64,000 bases of DNA, from assembly GCA_965277875.1 (NCBI GenBank), contig CBDIDV010000002.1:1426001-1490000 (forward strand), given 5' to 3'. This stretch comes from CAWFQB01 sp965277875. GTDB taxonomy: Bacteria > Armatimonadota > Chthonomonadetes > Chthonomonadales > Chthonomonadaceae. Of the stretch, positions 54,696 to 63,782 are shown one piece after another. Under the pieces are notes generated by a model. That model was not told the DNA's origin. It did no database searches and worked only from the letters and a program-made list of their open reading frames with translations. Positions within the stretch are counted from its first letter, which is position 1; every line of letters starts with the position of its first letter. Position numbers and translations under genes: made by a program.

Positions 54696-55844
54696 ATGCG
54701 CGTCTTGATTGCGGGGCTGGGCGTGGTGGGCGCGATGGCCGCGTGGCGGCTGGCCCGCATGGGCCACGAGGTGATCGGCTTCGAGCAGTTCGGCCTGGAT
54801 CATGACCGGGGCAGCTCGTATGGCGACAGCCGCATCGTGCGGCGCGTGTATCCCGACCCGCTGTACACGAACCTGATGGCGGACGCGTATCCATTGTGGG
54901 ACGAATTGCAGGCCCACGCGTCTGACGAAGAACTGTTTTGCCGCGCCGGTGGGCTGTACTGCGGCCCTGCAGGCCATCCACTCATCGGTCAGGCGCTGGA
55001 GGCATTGGAAGCGAGCGGCGTAGAACACGAACTGCTGAACGCCGCCCAGGTCGAACAGCGTTATCCGGCCTTTACCCTCGCGCTCGATGAATGCGCGATT
55101 TACGAGCCGAGCATGGGGTATGCGCGGGCCTCGCGCTGTGTGCGGGTTGGCGCGCGGCTGGCGCGTTCGCAGGGCGCGACGCTGTGGGAACACACGCCCA
55201 TCGCCCATATAGACGCTGACACAAACGGCGTTCGCGTCACGACACAGGCGGGCGAAATCATTACGGGCGACCGCCTGCTGCTCACGGCGGGGCCGTGGAC
55301 GGGGCCATATCTTGCTCGATTAGGCGTGTCCGTGCCGCTCATCGTGACGCGGCAGGCGTATATACATCTGGAACCGCGCCGTCATGCCGAATGGTTTACG
55401 TCCGGCAGGTTCCCTGTGTGGATAGACGCCGCCACGAACTATTACGGTTTCCCGCGCCTGGGCGACGTAGACGGCGTCAAGATCGCATTGCACGAACACG
55501 GCGAGGCCACCACGCCGCAGGACGTTGACCGCACGGTTCACGACGAGGAAATAGAAGCAACTCGCGCTTATGCGCGAGGCCGCTTTCCAGATTTAAGTGA
55601 CGCCGTCACGTATGCCAAATTGTGTCTCTACACCAACACGCCGGACGAGGACTTCATTCTCGACGCCGTGCCGGGCCTGCCGCATACGTTCGTCGCGGGC
55701 GGTCTGAGCGGACACGGCTTCAAGTTTGCGCCCCTTCTGGGCCAGATACTCGCCGACCTCGCCGCCGGAAATCCTATGGCGTATGATCTGACACGTTTTC
55801 GCATGGATCGCTTTGTAGAAAAACCTTCGCCACTATTGTCTTGA
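54696..55844 (+). CDS. Monomeric sarcosine oxidase / N-methyl-amino-acid oxidase-type flavoenzyme
   Basis: This 382-residue FAD protein has a dinucleotide fold GLGVVGAMAAWRLARMG at the N terminus and then HDRGSSYGDSRIVRR. KLCLYTNTPDEDFILD holds Cys310 at the position used for covalent FAD in the MSOX/SolA group, and FVAGGLSGHGFKFAP closes the FAD site. It likely oxidises N-methyl amino acids to formaldehyde, glycine (or an amino acid) and hydrogen peroxide. The stop codon TGA lies inside foldback element copy D, so the protein ends in Leu-Ser encoded by that element. Confidence 0.93.
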   Translation: MRVLIAGLGVVGAMAAWRLARMGHEVIGFEQFGLDHDRGSSYGDSRIVRRVYPDPLYTNLMADAYPLWDELQAHASDEELFCRAGGLYCGPAGHPLIGQALEALEASGVEHELLNAAQVEQRYPAFTLALDECAIYEPSMGYARASRCVRVGARLARSQGATLWEHTPIAHIDADTNGVRVTTQAGEIITGDRLLLTAGPWTGPYLARLGVSVPLIVTRQAYIHLEPRRHAEWFTSGRFPVWIDAATNYYGFPRLGDVDGVKIALHEHGEATTPQDVDRTVHDEEIEATRAYARGRFPDLSDAVTYAKLCLYTNTPDEDFILDAVPGLPHTFVAGGLSGHGFKFAPLLGQILADLAAGNPMAYDLTRFRMDRFVEKPSPLLS

Positions 55845-55935
55845 ACTGGGATTTTTGGGATTGAAAGGATCACTATGATTACAGTGCATCTAATCCTATC
55901 ATCCTTCCAATCCTAAAAATCCCAGTTCAAGACAA
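55836..55935. repeat. Foldback element copy D (GTCTTGAACTG family)
   Basis: The left arm TTGTCTTGAACTGGGATTTT then TGGGATTGAAAGGAT is mirrored by the right arm with 2 mismatches in 35 bp. Its TTGTCTTGA supplies the last two codons and the stop of the upstream flavoenzyme gene. It is nearly identical in type to copy B. Confidence 0.9.
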
Positions 55936-55981
55936 ACACGCGCATCTACCGCCTTCAGAAGCATTCTTCAGGAACATTGTT

Positions 55982-58645
55982 TTGCCTACCTTCTCCGTAC
56001 TTTTATCATCCGGGTTTACATCGCTTGCGCGTTCGTTCCGCCTTCTTCTGAGCCTGTCGCTGCTTGCGCCGGGTGTCGGAAGCGCGGTAAATGCGGCGCT
56101 CGCGCAGACAACGGATTCGCCGAGCGCCGCAAACGCCACGCCGCTTCTTCCCCCCTCGTCCCTGCTGGATTTTAACACCGACGCTGACCCGCTCAGGAGT
56201 ATCGCGCGCAAGGGCTTTATGACCGTGGGCGGCGACGGACATTTTCGCTACGAGGACGGCACGCGCGCCCGCTTCTGGGGCATCAACGTCAGTTCCACGC
56301 GGCTGGACATTCCCGACGCGCAAATCGAACAGGCGGTTGAACACTTCGCCCGCGCCGGCCTGAACATGGTGCGCCTGGAGGCCATTGATAATCGCAACTG
56401 CCTGCTCGGAAGCACGGACGCCCCCGACAGCCTCCACTTCGATCTGCGCTATTTGGATCGGCTGGATTACTGGATGGACTGCCTGCGTCGGCACGGCCTG
56501 CATTACTACCTGGACCTGCTGGACTTTCGCACGTTCAAGGCGGGCGACGGCGTTCTGAATGCCGAAAAGATGGACAGGGGCGCGCGTCCCTACGCCCTGT
56601 TCGACCCGTATTTGATCCAACTGCAAAAGGATTACGCCAGCCGCCTGCTGCTGCACAAGAATCCTTATTCCCATCTGACCCCGGTGGACGACCCGGCCCT
56701 CGCGCTTGTGGAAATGTGCAACGAACACGGCTTTTTCATCTACCCGGAAAAACTAGAAACCATCGTGGAACCCTACCGCTCCAATCTGCGGGCGCTGTGG
56801 GGACAGTGGCTGAAGCGTAAATACGCCGGTCGTGACGCGCTGTATGCAGCCTGGGGCGACATCAACGGCGCTCCTGTTTTGCAGCCGAACGAAGACCCCG
56901 ACAGCAATTCCGTAGACCTGCCTCTGTTGACAAGCGGGGCGGGCGCACTGCAAATGGACGAGGCCGACATCCGCCGCGCGCCCGGACGCGCGCGCGACGG
57001 CGTACAGTTTTTTAGCGAATTACAGCGGGCCTACTTTCGCCAGATGCGCTCGCATCTGCGTAACATCGGCCTGCGCTGTCCCGTTACCGCCGTCGTGACC
57101 AACAACATCGCCCCCGACGTGGCGAGCGTGGCCCAGGAATGCGATTTCACGAGCGAGAACTGGTACGGCGAGGGCGTGGGCGGCGACCCGCGCACACCCG
57201 GCCTGCGCTACTATTCCAATCGCAATACCCTGCGCGACGACAGCCCCGGCGGTTTCGCGCCTTTTACGGCTGCCCTGCGCTGGCAGAACAAGCCCGTCGT
57301 AATCCGCGAATGGGCCACGACATGGCCCAACACATCGCGCGCCGTGTCCGTGCCGGAAGTGCTTGCCTACGCCAGTTTGCAGGATTACGACGCGGTTCTG
57401 CTGTTCGGCTACCAGACCAATCGCGCTCCCAACGGGGCCGAAGCCGACGCGCTTAATGACTTTGCGTTCCAGTCCGACCCGACGACGTGGGGCCTCTATG
57501 CGCTCGCAGGGCAGGCGTTCCTCAATCGCGCCATCAAGCCCGCCGACCATAGCATTACCCTCGCCTATCCGCCCGAACGATTGTACGATTGGCCTAACGC
57601 CACAGGCGACCTGTACCGCGCCGCCCTGTCCGTGCGCCTGAACAGCATCCTTGCCGACGGCGCGCACCCCGACGCCCTTGTCCCGGCCAACAATGGCAGC
57701 GACCTGGGTATACTCAAGCAGTTTCTGGATATGGTCGGCAGGCGTGGCGCGCCCATAAGCAGCGCGTCCGTCGCTATGCACACCTGGCGCAGCGACACGG
57801 GCCAGATCACGCGCATCGGGAGTGAGGGCAGGCTGGAAATCAACACGCCCACCCTCTGCGCGATGGCGGGCGAGTGGACGCCAAACCGCGTGTACGCCGT
57901 GGGCCGACTGCGCTTCACGACCTCTACGCCTATGGGCGCATTGTTCGCCCTGTCCTTAGATGGCCGTCCTCTTGCCCTGTCGCAGCATCTGGTTATCAAA
58001 ATGGTGTCGCGGGCCGAGAACGCCGGTCAGACGCTGGAAAAGTCGCCCCCCGGCGCGGTCAACAACTGGGTGCTGCGCGCTCCCGGCAAAAGTCCCGTCC
58101 TGACTCTGGGCCGCGCGGCCACGCAGCCCACGCGCGTCTGGTTCGCGCCACAATCTGAAAGCAGGCTTGCGGCAGGCAGTTCGTCCGCAGGCAAACGCCC
58201 TGCCCCCAAGCAAAAGCAAACACCTGCCCCAACGCTTGCGCCTTTCGTCTCTTCCGCCGCGCAAGACCTACTTACACTCTATATGGTCAATGGAACGTGG
58301 GAACTGGAACTGCGCGACGGCCACGCCACGTTCGCCTGCGACACCCTGGGCATCAGCGGCCTGGCGATGGGCCGCAGCTTCACGACCGCAAGGCAGGGCC
58401 TGGAACTGGCGGGTCTGCCCCTGCCTGTGCCGCCGCGCATTGCCGAGGCAAAGTCAATCGCGGCCAACGCGCCATCGTCAGCGCAGAAGACAAATTCAAA
58501 CAAGGTTGTTGCGGCTAAGAAGTCGCCGGACAAAAAGATTACGGGCAAAGTGATTGCCGCCAAACCTTCAGTCAAAATCGCGCGACGCACTGCTCTGGCG
58601 TCTCGCGACGGCGGCGTTTCCTCGGCCCGCAGGCGCGTCAAGTAG
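55982..58645 (+). CDS. Large secreted GH5-like glycoside hydrolase with basic tail
   Basis: This 887-residue protein has a signal peptide (about 20-42, ending NAALAQ) and an (alpha/beta)8 cellulase-like domain at about 65-520. The likely acid/base is in LALVEMCNEHG and the nucleophile in VVIREWATTWPN. A middle part of beta domains (about 560-770) follows, and the last about 100 residues are Lys/Ala/Ser/Pro-rich (KVVAAKKSPDKK, ARRTALASRDGG, RRRVK). Clan GH-A enzymes act on beta-linked glycans; the substrate is not readable. TTG 55982 with AGGA is the start. The highly basic end could bind cell wall or DNA. Confidence 0.85.
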   Translation: MPTFSVLLSSGFTSLARSFRLLLSLSLLAPGVGSAVNAALAQTTDSPSAANATPLLPPSSLLDFNTDADPLRSIARKGFMTVGGDGHFRYEDGTRARFWGINVSSTRLDIPDAQIEQAVEHFARAGLNMVRLEAIDNRNCLLGSTDAPDSLHFDLRYLDRLDYWMDCLRRHGLHYYLDLLDFRTFKAGDGVLNAEKMDRGARPYALFDPYLIQLQKDYASRLLLHKNPYSHLTPVDDPALALVEMCNEHGFFIYPEKLETIVEPYRSNLRALWGQWLKRKYAGRDALYAAWGDINGAPVLQPNEDPDSNSVDLPLLTSGAGALQMDEADIRRAPGRARDGVQFFSELQRAYFRQMRSHLRNIGLRCPVTAVVTNNIAPDVASVAQECDFTSENWYGEGVGGDPRTPGLRYYSNRNTLRDDSPGGFAPFTAALRWQNKPVVIREWATTWPNTSRAVSVPEVLAYASLQDYDAVLLFGYQTNRAPNGAEADALNDFAFQSDPTTWGLYALAGQAFLNRAIKPADHSITLAYPPERLYDWPNATGDLYRAALSVRLNSILADGAHPDALVPANNGSDLGILKQFLDMVGRRGAPISSASVAMHTWRSDTGQITRIGSEGRLEINTPTLCAMAGEWTPNRVYAVGRLRFTTSTPMGALFALSLDGRPLALSQHLVIKMVSRAENAGQTLEKSPPGAVNNWVLRAPGKSPVLTLGRAATQPTRVWFAPQSESRLAAGSSSAGKRPAPKQKQTPAPTLAPFVSSAAQDLLTLYMVNGTWELELRDGHATFACDTLGISGLAMGRSFTTARQGLELAGLPLPVPPRIAEAKSIAANAPSSAQKTNSNKVVAAKKSPDKKITGKVIAAKPSVKIARRTALASRDGGVSSARRRVK

Positions 58646-58657
58646 GACTCTCCAACC

Positions 58658-59536
58658 ATGATACAGATGCAGAATGGATTTCCAGTTATTCTTTCGCCCG
58701 CGCTTGCCACGCCTGCCGGTACGCCGTACCTGCGCGAACCCGGTGTATCCTTACTGGCAAAGCCGGATGTCAACATAGCGGGTCTTGCTCCGTTCCTGAA
58801 CGACTTTGCGCCCGAACTCCATTTTCCGCAGTATCTCGACGATCCGACTGTTCTGCCCGATGCGGCGCAGTTGTGCAAAACAGCCGGTCAGTTGTGCTAC
58901 ATGTCGTTCGCGCCCAAACGCACCCAAAATGATGAGGCCGCTCGCTACTTCCGCAACATTCTGGAAAGCGGACATGGCAGCGTCCTGGAACACGCCCATT
59001 TTTCGTTCCTGTTCTACGGCATCTCGCGCAGCGTCACGCATGAACTGGTGCGGCATCGTTTGTTCAATTTTTCTCAAGTTTCGCAGCGCTATGTGAGCGG
59101 GCGCGTCCTGCGCTTCGTGGAGCGGCCCGAATACCGGGATGACGCCGATCTGCACAGCGCGTTCGAGCGGCGCATTGACCAGGCTGCGAGCGACTATGAG
59201 CAGGTCGCGCAGCGCCTGCTCGCCCAGCAAAAAGCGGGCAGCGAACTGCTGTCCGGCGAGGCCAGGACCGATCTGCGTAAGAAAGTGCAGCAGGCCGCGC
59301 GCAGCGTCCTGCCCAACGAGACCGAAGCGCCCATCATCGTGACCGGCAACGTGCGGGCGTGGCGGCACTTTGTCGAGATGCGCGCCAATGCCCATGCCGA
59401 AACCGAAATCCGCGCGCTCGCGTTTCGCGCCTATTTATGCCTTGTCGCCGTGGAACCGCTGCTGTTCGCGGACTACGAGCAGGTGACGCTGCCGGACGGC
59501 ACACAGGCGGTCGAAACGCAGTTCCGCAAGGTATAG
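58658..59536 (+). CDS. thyX: FAD-dependent thymidylate synthase
   Basis: This 292-residue enzyme is of the ThyX type, which makes dTMP from dUMP using methylene-THF, NADPH and FAD. The signature region reads ELVRHRLFNFSQVSQRYVSG (RHRx7S with QSQRY-like ending), with SVLEHAHFSFLF and VRAWRHFVEMRAN further along. The usual RHRxxSxNExSxRY block is varied (LFNF), yet the Arg and Ser positions are kept. It begins 12 nt after the GH gene stop. No thyA-type gene is seen. Confidence 0.93.
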   Translation: MIQMQNGFPVILSPALATPAGTPYLREPGVSLLAKPDVNIAGLAPFLNDFAPELHFPQYLDDPTVLPDAAQLCKTAGQLCYMSFAPKRTQNDEAARYFRNILESGHGSVLEHAHFSFLFYGISRSVTHELVRHRLFNFSQVSQRYVSGRVLRFVERPEYRDDADLHSAFERRIDQAASDYEQVAQRLLAQQKAGSELLSGEARTDLRKKVQQAARSVLPNETEAPIIVTGNVRAWRHFVEMRANAHAETEIRALAFRAYLCLVAVEPLLFADYEQVTLPDGTQAVETQFRKV

Positions 59537-59642
59537 CGCCTGCCTCCCGCACGATTACCGGAATATAACCGTCATCCGGCCTGTGTGCCGTTCATCTTCC
59601 AAAATGAATTGTCGTTTGCCGCAAAACCGTGTATCATGTAGG

Positions 59643-59668
59643 AGCCGCTTGTCTTGAAAGCGGCCCCA
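59643..59668. terminator. Hairpin between thyX and the 59747 gene
   Basis: GCCGCTT and AAGCGGC enclose GTCTTGA; the stem is 7 bp with no T run. The GTCTTGA loop resembles the foldback family but lacks its arms. Confidence 0.35.
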
Positions 59669-59746
59669 TCCCATCCGCCGCTCTGCGGTGTGATGACAGG
59701 ATGCGCGAGACATAACAATCAAGGCGTAATGGTAAGGACTGTGACA

Positions 59747-59977
59747 ATGGTGAGACGTTTGGTAATTCAGCCGCTTTTGTGCGCTTCGGGCTTTCATCGT
59801 ATACCGTCGCCTCGTATTCCCGCCGGCCCCGTCGTGGCGATCTGCCCGACGTGCGGCAAAGGGCTGTACTGTCATGGTCTGTCGTATGACGCCTTTCATG
59901 CCTATCCCAATCTGCTGATGCCGAATTTCCCGCGCGTTCTTGGCCCAATGTCCGCATATTTGCAGCTAACGCAGTAA
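59747..59977 (+). CDS. Small Cys-containing hypothetical protein
   Basis: This 76-residue ORF has a CPTCGKGLYCHG motif (about 41-52), which could bind one metal. ATG 59747 has AAGGA upstream; an ATG at 59729 has closer spacing to AAGG. No family is recognised, the spacing to the neighbours is tight, and the frame may be chance. Confidence 0.35.
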   Translation: MVRRLVIQPLLCASGFHRIPSPRIPAGPVVAICPTCGKGLYCHGLSYDAFHAYPNLLMPNFPRVLGPMSAYLQLTQ

Positions 59978-60007
59978 CTACGCAGGTGAGAACGGCCCCT
60001 TACACCA

Positions 60008-61231
60008 ATGGCTGCTATGCAAAGCGAACCTGACGCCGCCCGCCCTGCGCCACCCAGGGCGGGCGGCACGATGCGCGCGCCCCTCCGTCTCGCTGTGATC
60101 GGCTGCGCGCTGGGACGGACGCGCTATCATCTGGCGATCAGCGCCACGCCTGCCGTGACTCTGGCGGGGCTGGCTGACAACGATCCGAACGTCACGCGTG
60201 TCTGGGCGCGCGAGGCCGGCAGCAAAGTCCCGGCCTACGCGGATGTCGCCTCTCTTCTCGACGCCGCAGATACCTTCGACGCCCTTCTTGTCGCCTCCCC
60301 TCTCGGAGATCGCGCCGAACATCTCCGCGCGGCCCTCCGTGTCGGGAAGCCCGTCCTTGCGGAATGCCCTTTTGCGCCTGCCCTCTCCGATGCGGACGCG
60401 GTACGCAAATACGCGCAGACATCCGGCGCGTTTCTCCTTCCCGCTCTGCCCCGCCGCTTCGATCCTTATTTCCTTGCCGCCACCGATCAGCTGCGGCTCG
60501 GCGCGATTGGCCGTGTATCACAAATTCGCTGCCACTGGAGTTTCCCAATCGAAAACGTGGACGAGACCGAGGACGTTGTAACCGGGGGATGGAACGCTCT
60601 CATTCAAACATTGGGCAGCCAGACCGCCGACGTATGCCGATGGTGGCAGGGCGACGGCTTGACCGTGAGCGGCGACGTGGATCTGAGCGCCCTGCGGGGG
60701 CGAACGCGCGACCCGCGCAGGCTGCCCGCCGATCAAGCCCTCGCCAACTTCATACTGACGCAGGAGCAGGGCCAATCCACGCATCACCTGGCCCGCACCA
60801 GGGCGGTTCAGCCCGACGAGCGGTATCTGTTCAGCGGCGCAGCCGGCGAAATGGAACTGATCGTCAGCGCGGGAGCCGCAGCCTCGACCGCGTCCGCGCC
60901 CCTGCTTCGCGTCCACCCCCACGGTCAGAAGCCGCAGACGATAAATGTCAGCGCGCGCGCGACTTTTGCGAACAAGATGCCCCTTTCTCCCGCCGTGCAG
61001 CGCATTCAAAACCTGCTCGCGCATTTCGCCGACTGCGTTCAGTCGGGCGACACACTGCGCGTCATGCCCGATGACGCCTATGCCGCCCTCGAAATCGTGC
61101 AGGCCGCGTATGTTTCCACGCAGGAAGGTCTCAAGATCAACCTGCCGTTGCGCCGCGTCCCCGACATCGCCCGTATGCTGCTGCCTCCCGCTGCTTCCGC
61201 CCCCCTCCTGCCGCCCGACAAGCGAATCTAA
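60008..61231 (+). CDS. Gfo/Idh/MocA-type oxidoreductase, divergent
   Basis: This 407-residue protein has an N-terminal dinucleotide-binding fold (LRLAVIGCALGRTRYH), DNDPNVTRVWA, and ALLVASPLGDRAEHLRAAL, followed by VGKPVLAECPFAP where the family normally has EKP. The C-terminal part is a GFO_IDH_MocA-like alpha/beta domain. The missing Lys of EKP and the altered glycine motif suggest an atypical or non-catalytic member. Such enzymes oxidise or reduce sugars and inositols. It follows the small 59747 frame and ends at a hairpin. Confidence 0.75.
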   Translation: MAAMQSEPDAARPAPPRAGGTMRAPLRLAVIGCALGRTRYHLAISATPAVTLAGLADNDPNVTRVWAREAGSKVPAYADVASLLDAADTFDALLVASPLGDRAEHLRAALRVGKPVLAECPFAPALSDADAVRKYAQTSGAFLLPALPRRFDPYFLAATDQLRLGAIGRVSQIRCHWSFPIENVDETEDVVTGGWNALIQTLGSQTADVCRWWQGDGLTVSGDVDLSALRGRTRDPRRLPADQALANFILTQEQGQSTHHLARTRAVQPDERYLFSGAAGEMELIVSAGAAASTASAPLLRVHPHGQKPQTINVSARATFANKMPLSPAVQRIQNLLAHFADCVQSGDTLRVMPDDAYAALEIVQAAYVSTQEGLKINLPLRRVPDIARMLLPPAASAPLLPPDKRI

Positions 61232-61286
61232 CCGCACAGGATTTCTGCTGCGTCGCCATAGGCACACCGTATAACCCAAACAGTAA

Positions 61287-61320
61287 GGACAGGACAGTTT
61301 TGCTCAAAGCCGCCCTGTCC
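61287..61320. terminator. Hairpin between convergent genes
   Basis: GGACAGG (61287-61293) and CCTGTCC (61314-61320) pair around a 20-nt loop, followed by a pyrimidine-rich stretch. It lies between the plus gene ending 61231 and the minus FHA gene ending 61361. Confidence 0.55.
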
Positions 61321-61322
61321 CT

Positions 61323-61354
61323 ATATCTTTCTCTTCCAATATCTTTCTCTTCCA
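61323..61354. repeat. Two tandem copies of a 16-bp pyrimidine-rich unit
   Basis: ATATCTTTCTCTTCCA is repeated exactly, just downstream of the hairpin and before the FHA gene stop. Confidence 0.9.
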
Positions 61355-61360
61355 AACAAG

Positions 61361-62716
61361 TTATCGAACGCGCAGTACGCTTTGCCCGATGCCAAGTTCG
61401 TCGCCGGGGTGTAAGTCTCCGGACGCGACACGCTGACCGTTGATCCAGGTTCCATTGCTGCTGCCGCCGTCCTCGATGATCCAGACGGTCGCGTCCCACA
61501 CGATACGGGCGTGCTGACGACTGGCTTGCGCGTCGCGTGTCAGAGCGATGTCGCACATCGGGTCTCGGCCCACAATGGCCCCATCCGCGAGCGCAAACGA
61601 CTGCCCCCGGTTCGGCCCCTCGGTCACTTCCAGGCGCGTGGCGAGAATGGGCGGGGTGGACGATATGCCGGACGCCGAAGATGTAAAGGCCGGTGTCGCG
61701 CCCAACACATCGCCCTGCGCCATTGTGGGCGTTGAAATGGCAGAGGGCGCATACCCGCCCTGCGCGGCTTCCACGCCCTGCGCGGCGGGCAGGGAAACAC
61801 TGTTTATAGCGGCGCGGCGCGAACCGAACTTGAGCCGATGCGCGCCCACACTCACGACATCGCCATTCGCGAGCGGATGCTGCATAACCGGCAGATTGTT
61901 GACCAGAACCGACTGGCCGGGCGCTGTTTGTATGGATACGCCCTGCGCGTTCAAGGCTAAAACGGCGTGCTGACGGGCAACATTCATATCGCCGAATAAA
62001 GGTATATCCGCCAGTTCGTCCCGGCCCACAATCGTGTTCGGGCGCGTCAGGATATACGACCGCCCTTCCCGCGCGCCCGTCAAAACCGTAAGCCAGTATT
62101 CTTTGCCGAACTCCTCGACAAGACTGACCCCGAACCCGATCATCGCGCCCATGACCACGAAGCCCACAAACCGGCTCAACCCCCCGCTGTCGCTGAATGT
62201 GCCGAGGGCGTCGAACAGGACGCCGCCCACGCCGCCGCCGAGCAGTCCGCCCGCCACGCCCTGCCACATCCGGCGCGGCGAGCGCGTCACGGCTCCGGGA
62301 CACAGCCCCGCCGCCGCGCCCATTGCGGCCCACCCGACCGCGCGGCCCACGACTAAGAGATGTGCCAGGACGAATGCGGCAAACCCGATCTGCCCGATAA
62401 ACGCCCCCGCGATCCCGCACAATCCGCCCGTTACCAGTCCGGCGAAGGTCAGGCGCAGCAGACGCCACACCCGCAGCGCCCCCATTTCCTCAGCCACAAT
62501 CAGGCTTACGCCAATCGCCGCGCCCAGCACAAGGCCAAGCGAAAAAATATGCTGCAAACTGGCCGCAGCGGCTTCCAGATTCAGTTGGCCGCGCGCGCCC
62601 GCGCGGGCCATTTCCGCCGCCCGCAATGTTGGCTCCAGCAGCGTAAAACTGAGCAGGCCACCGCCCGCCCCGCCCCCGCTCATTCGCAGCACACGCCCCA
62701 TCGCCACACGCGCCAT
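61361..62716 (-). CDS. Membrane protein with two FHA domains
   Basis: This 451-residue protein has about six hydrophobic Gly/Ala-rich helices in its first 200 residues (IFSLGLVLGAAIGVSLIVAE, LTFAGLVTGGLCGIAGAFIG). Two FHA domains follow. The first has NTIVGRDELADIP and VARQHAVL (about 227-310). The second has GAIVGRDPMCDIALTRD, ASRQHARI and SSNGTWING (about 363-448). FHA domains bind phosphothreonine, so it probably recruits partners phosphorylated by Ser/Thr kinases to the membrane. No kinase gene is adjacent. Confidence 0.88.
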   Translation of the reverse strand: MARVAMGRVLRMSGGGAGGGLLSFTLLEPTLRAAEMARAGARGQLNLEAAAASLQHIFSLGLVLGAAIGVSLIVAEEMGALRVWRLLRLTFAGLVTGGLCGIAGAFIGQIGFAAFVLAHLLVVGRAVGWAAMGAAAGLCPGAVTRSPRRMWQGVAGGLLGGGVGGVLFDALGTFSDSGGLSRFVGFVVMGAMIGFGVSLVEEFGKEYWLTVLTGAREGRSYILTRPNTIVGRDELADIPLFGDMNVARQHAVLALNAQGVSIQTAPGQSVLVNNLPVMQHPLANGDVVSVGAHRLKFGSRRAAINSVSLPAAQGVEAAQGGYAPSAISTPTMAQGDVLGATPAFTSSASGISSTPPILATRLEVTEGPNRGQSFALADGAIVGRDPMCDIALTRDAQASRQHARIVWDATVWIIEDGGSSNGTWINGQRVASGDLHPGDELGIGQSVLRVR

Positions 62717-62822
62717 GTGAGTACCTCAGTTGTTCGTTGTTTGCTGCTTGTTGAAGACACCTTTACAGCCCTACTGTCTCACAACTATGCTCCGTATATA
62801 ACAAACAACAAACAACTCTCCC

Positions 62823-63782
62823 CTACTTCTCGCCCTCGTAATAAACCCACTTTGCCGATGTCTTGAATACGATAAAACTTGCGAACAACGTCAGCACGAA
62901 CAGCACCCAGGCCATCGCGCAGGCGTAGCCCATGCGGAAATACTGAAACGCGTTCTGGTACAGATACAGGGCGTAGAACAGCGTGGATTTGGCCGGCCCG
63001 CCCGCCCCGCCGGTCATTACGAACGCCTGCGTAAAGTATTGGAAGGTTCCAATTACGCTTAAAATCAGGTTAAAGAAGATCACGGGCGAAATGGCGGGCA
63101 GGGTGACATGGCGCATCTTATCCCAGACCGTCGCGCCGTCCAGTTCTGCGGCCTCGTACAGATGGACAGGAACGCCCTGCAACGCGGCCAGATAGATGAT
63201 CATGCTGCCGCCCACCGACCACAGATCCATAACGATGAAGCCGGGCTTCGACCAGGCGCGATCCGACAGCCACGCGGGGGCGGGCAGGTGCAGAAACAGC
63301 AGGCTCTTGTTGACAAGCCCGTACTCCGGGTTGAGCAGCCACAGCCATAGTATCGCCGAGGCCACCGTCGGCACGACCGAGGGGATGTAATACAGGGTGC
63401 GAAACCAGGCCATGCCGCGCAGTTTCAGATTGAGAAGCAGGGCAATCGCCAATCCGATGACTAAGCCCAGCGGCAGTTCCAAAAACATGTAGAACGTGTT
63501 CCACAGGCTGGGCAAAAAATAATCGTGGTCGCTGAACAGGTCTGTGTAGTTGCGTATGCCTACCCAGCGGGGCGGCGACAAGACGCGAAAGTCGCAGAAG
63601 CTATAGTACAGCGAGGCGCAGATAGGATACAGCGTAAAAATGAGGAACCCGATCAGCCAGGGCGACACGAAAGCCAGACCGAGCAGCAGACCGCGCCGCT
63701 CGCGCCACACGCGGCTGCGCGTCGGAGACGGTTTTTCTTTGTTGGCAGCGCCACGCGGCACAGAAGAGAGGTTGTCCGTCAC
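62823..63782 (-). CDS. ABC sugar permease (second importer)
   Basis: This 319-residue integral membrane protein is of the MalF/UgpA type: FVSPWLIGFLIFTLYPICA, the EAA loop LYEAAELDGATVWDKMRHVTLP, and six helices. It starts at GTG 63782, overlapping the stop of the binding-protein gene by 4 nt (GTGA). A second permease and an ATPase are not encoded downstream before the FHA gene, so this importer is represented here only by the binding-protein end and one permease. Confidence 0.92.
   Translation of the reverse strand: MTDNLSSVPRGAANKEKPSPTRSRVWRERRGLLLGLAFVSPWLIGFLIFTLYPICASLYYSFCDFRVLSPPRWVGIRNYTDLFSDHDYFLPSLWNTFYMFLELPLGLVIGLAIALLLNLKLRGMAWFRTLYYIPSVVPTVASAILWLWLLNPEYGLVNKSLLFLHLPAPAWLSDRAWSKPGFIVMDLWSVGGSMIIYLAALQGVPVHLYEAAELDGATVWDKMRHVTLPAISPVIFFNLILSVIGTFQYFTQAFVMTGGAGGPAKSTLFYALYLYQNAFQYFRMGYACAMAWVLFVLTLFASFIVFKTSAKWVYYEGEK

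Noticed and set aside
59643..59668. Possible fifth copy of the GTCTTGAACTG foldback family
   Set aside because: Only CTTGTCTTGAA matches; the ACTG and the mirrored arm are missing. It is a small hairpin with a coincidental loop.
62728..62817. GTTGTTCGTTGTTTG and CAAACAACAAACAAC inverted pair between the FHA and permease genes
   Set aside because: Both arms are low-complexity CAA/GTT runs; without further copies this may be chance.
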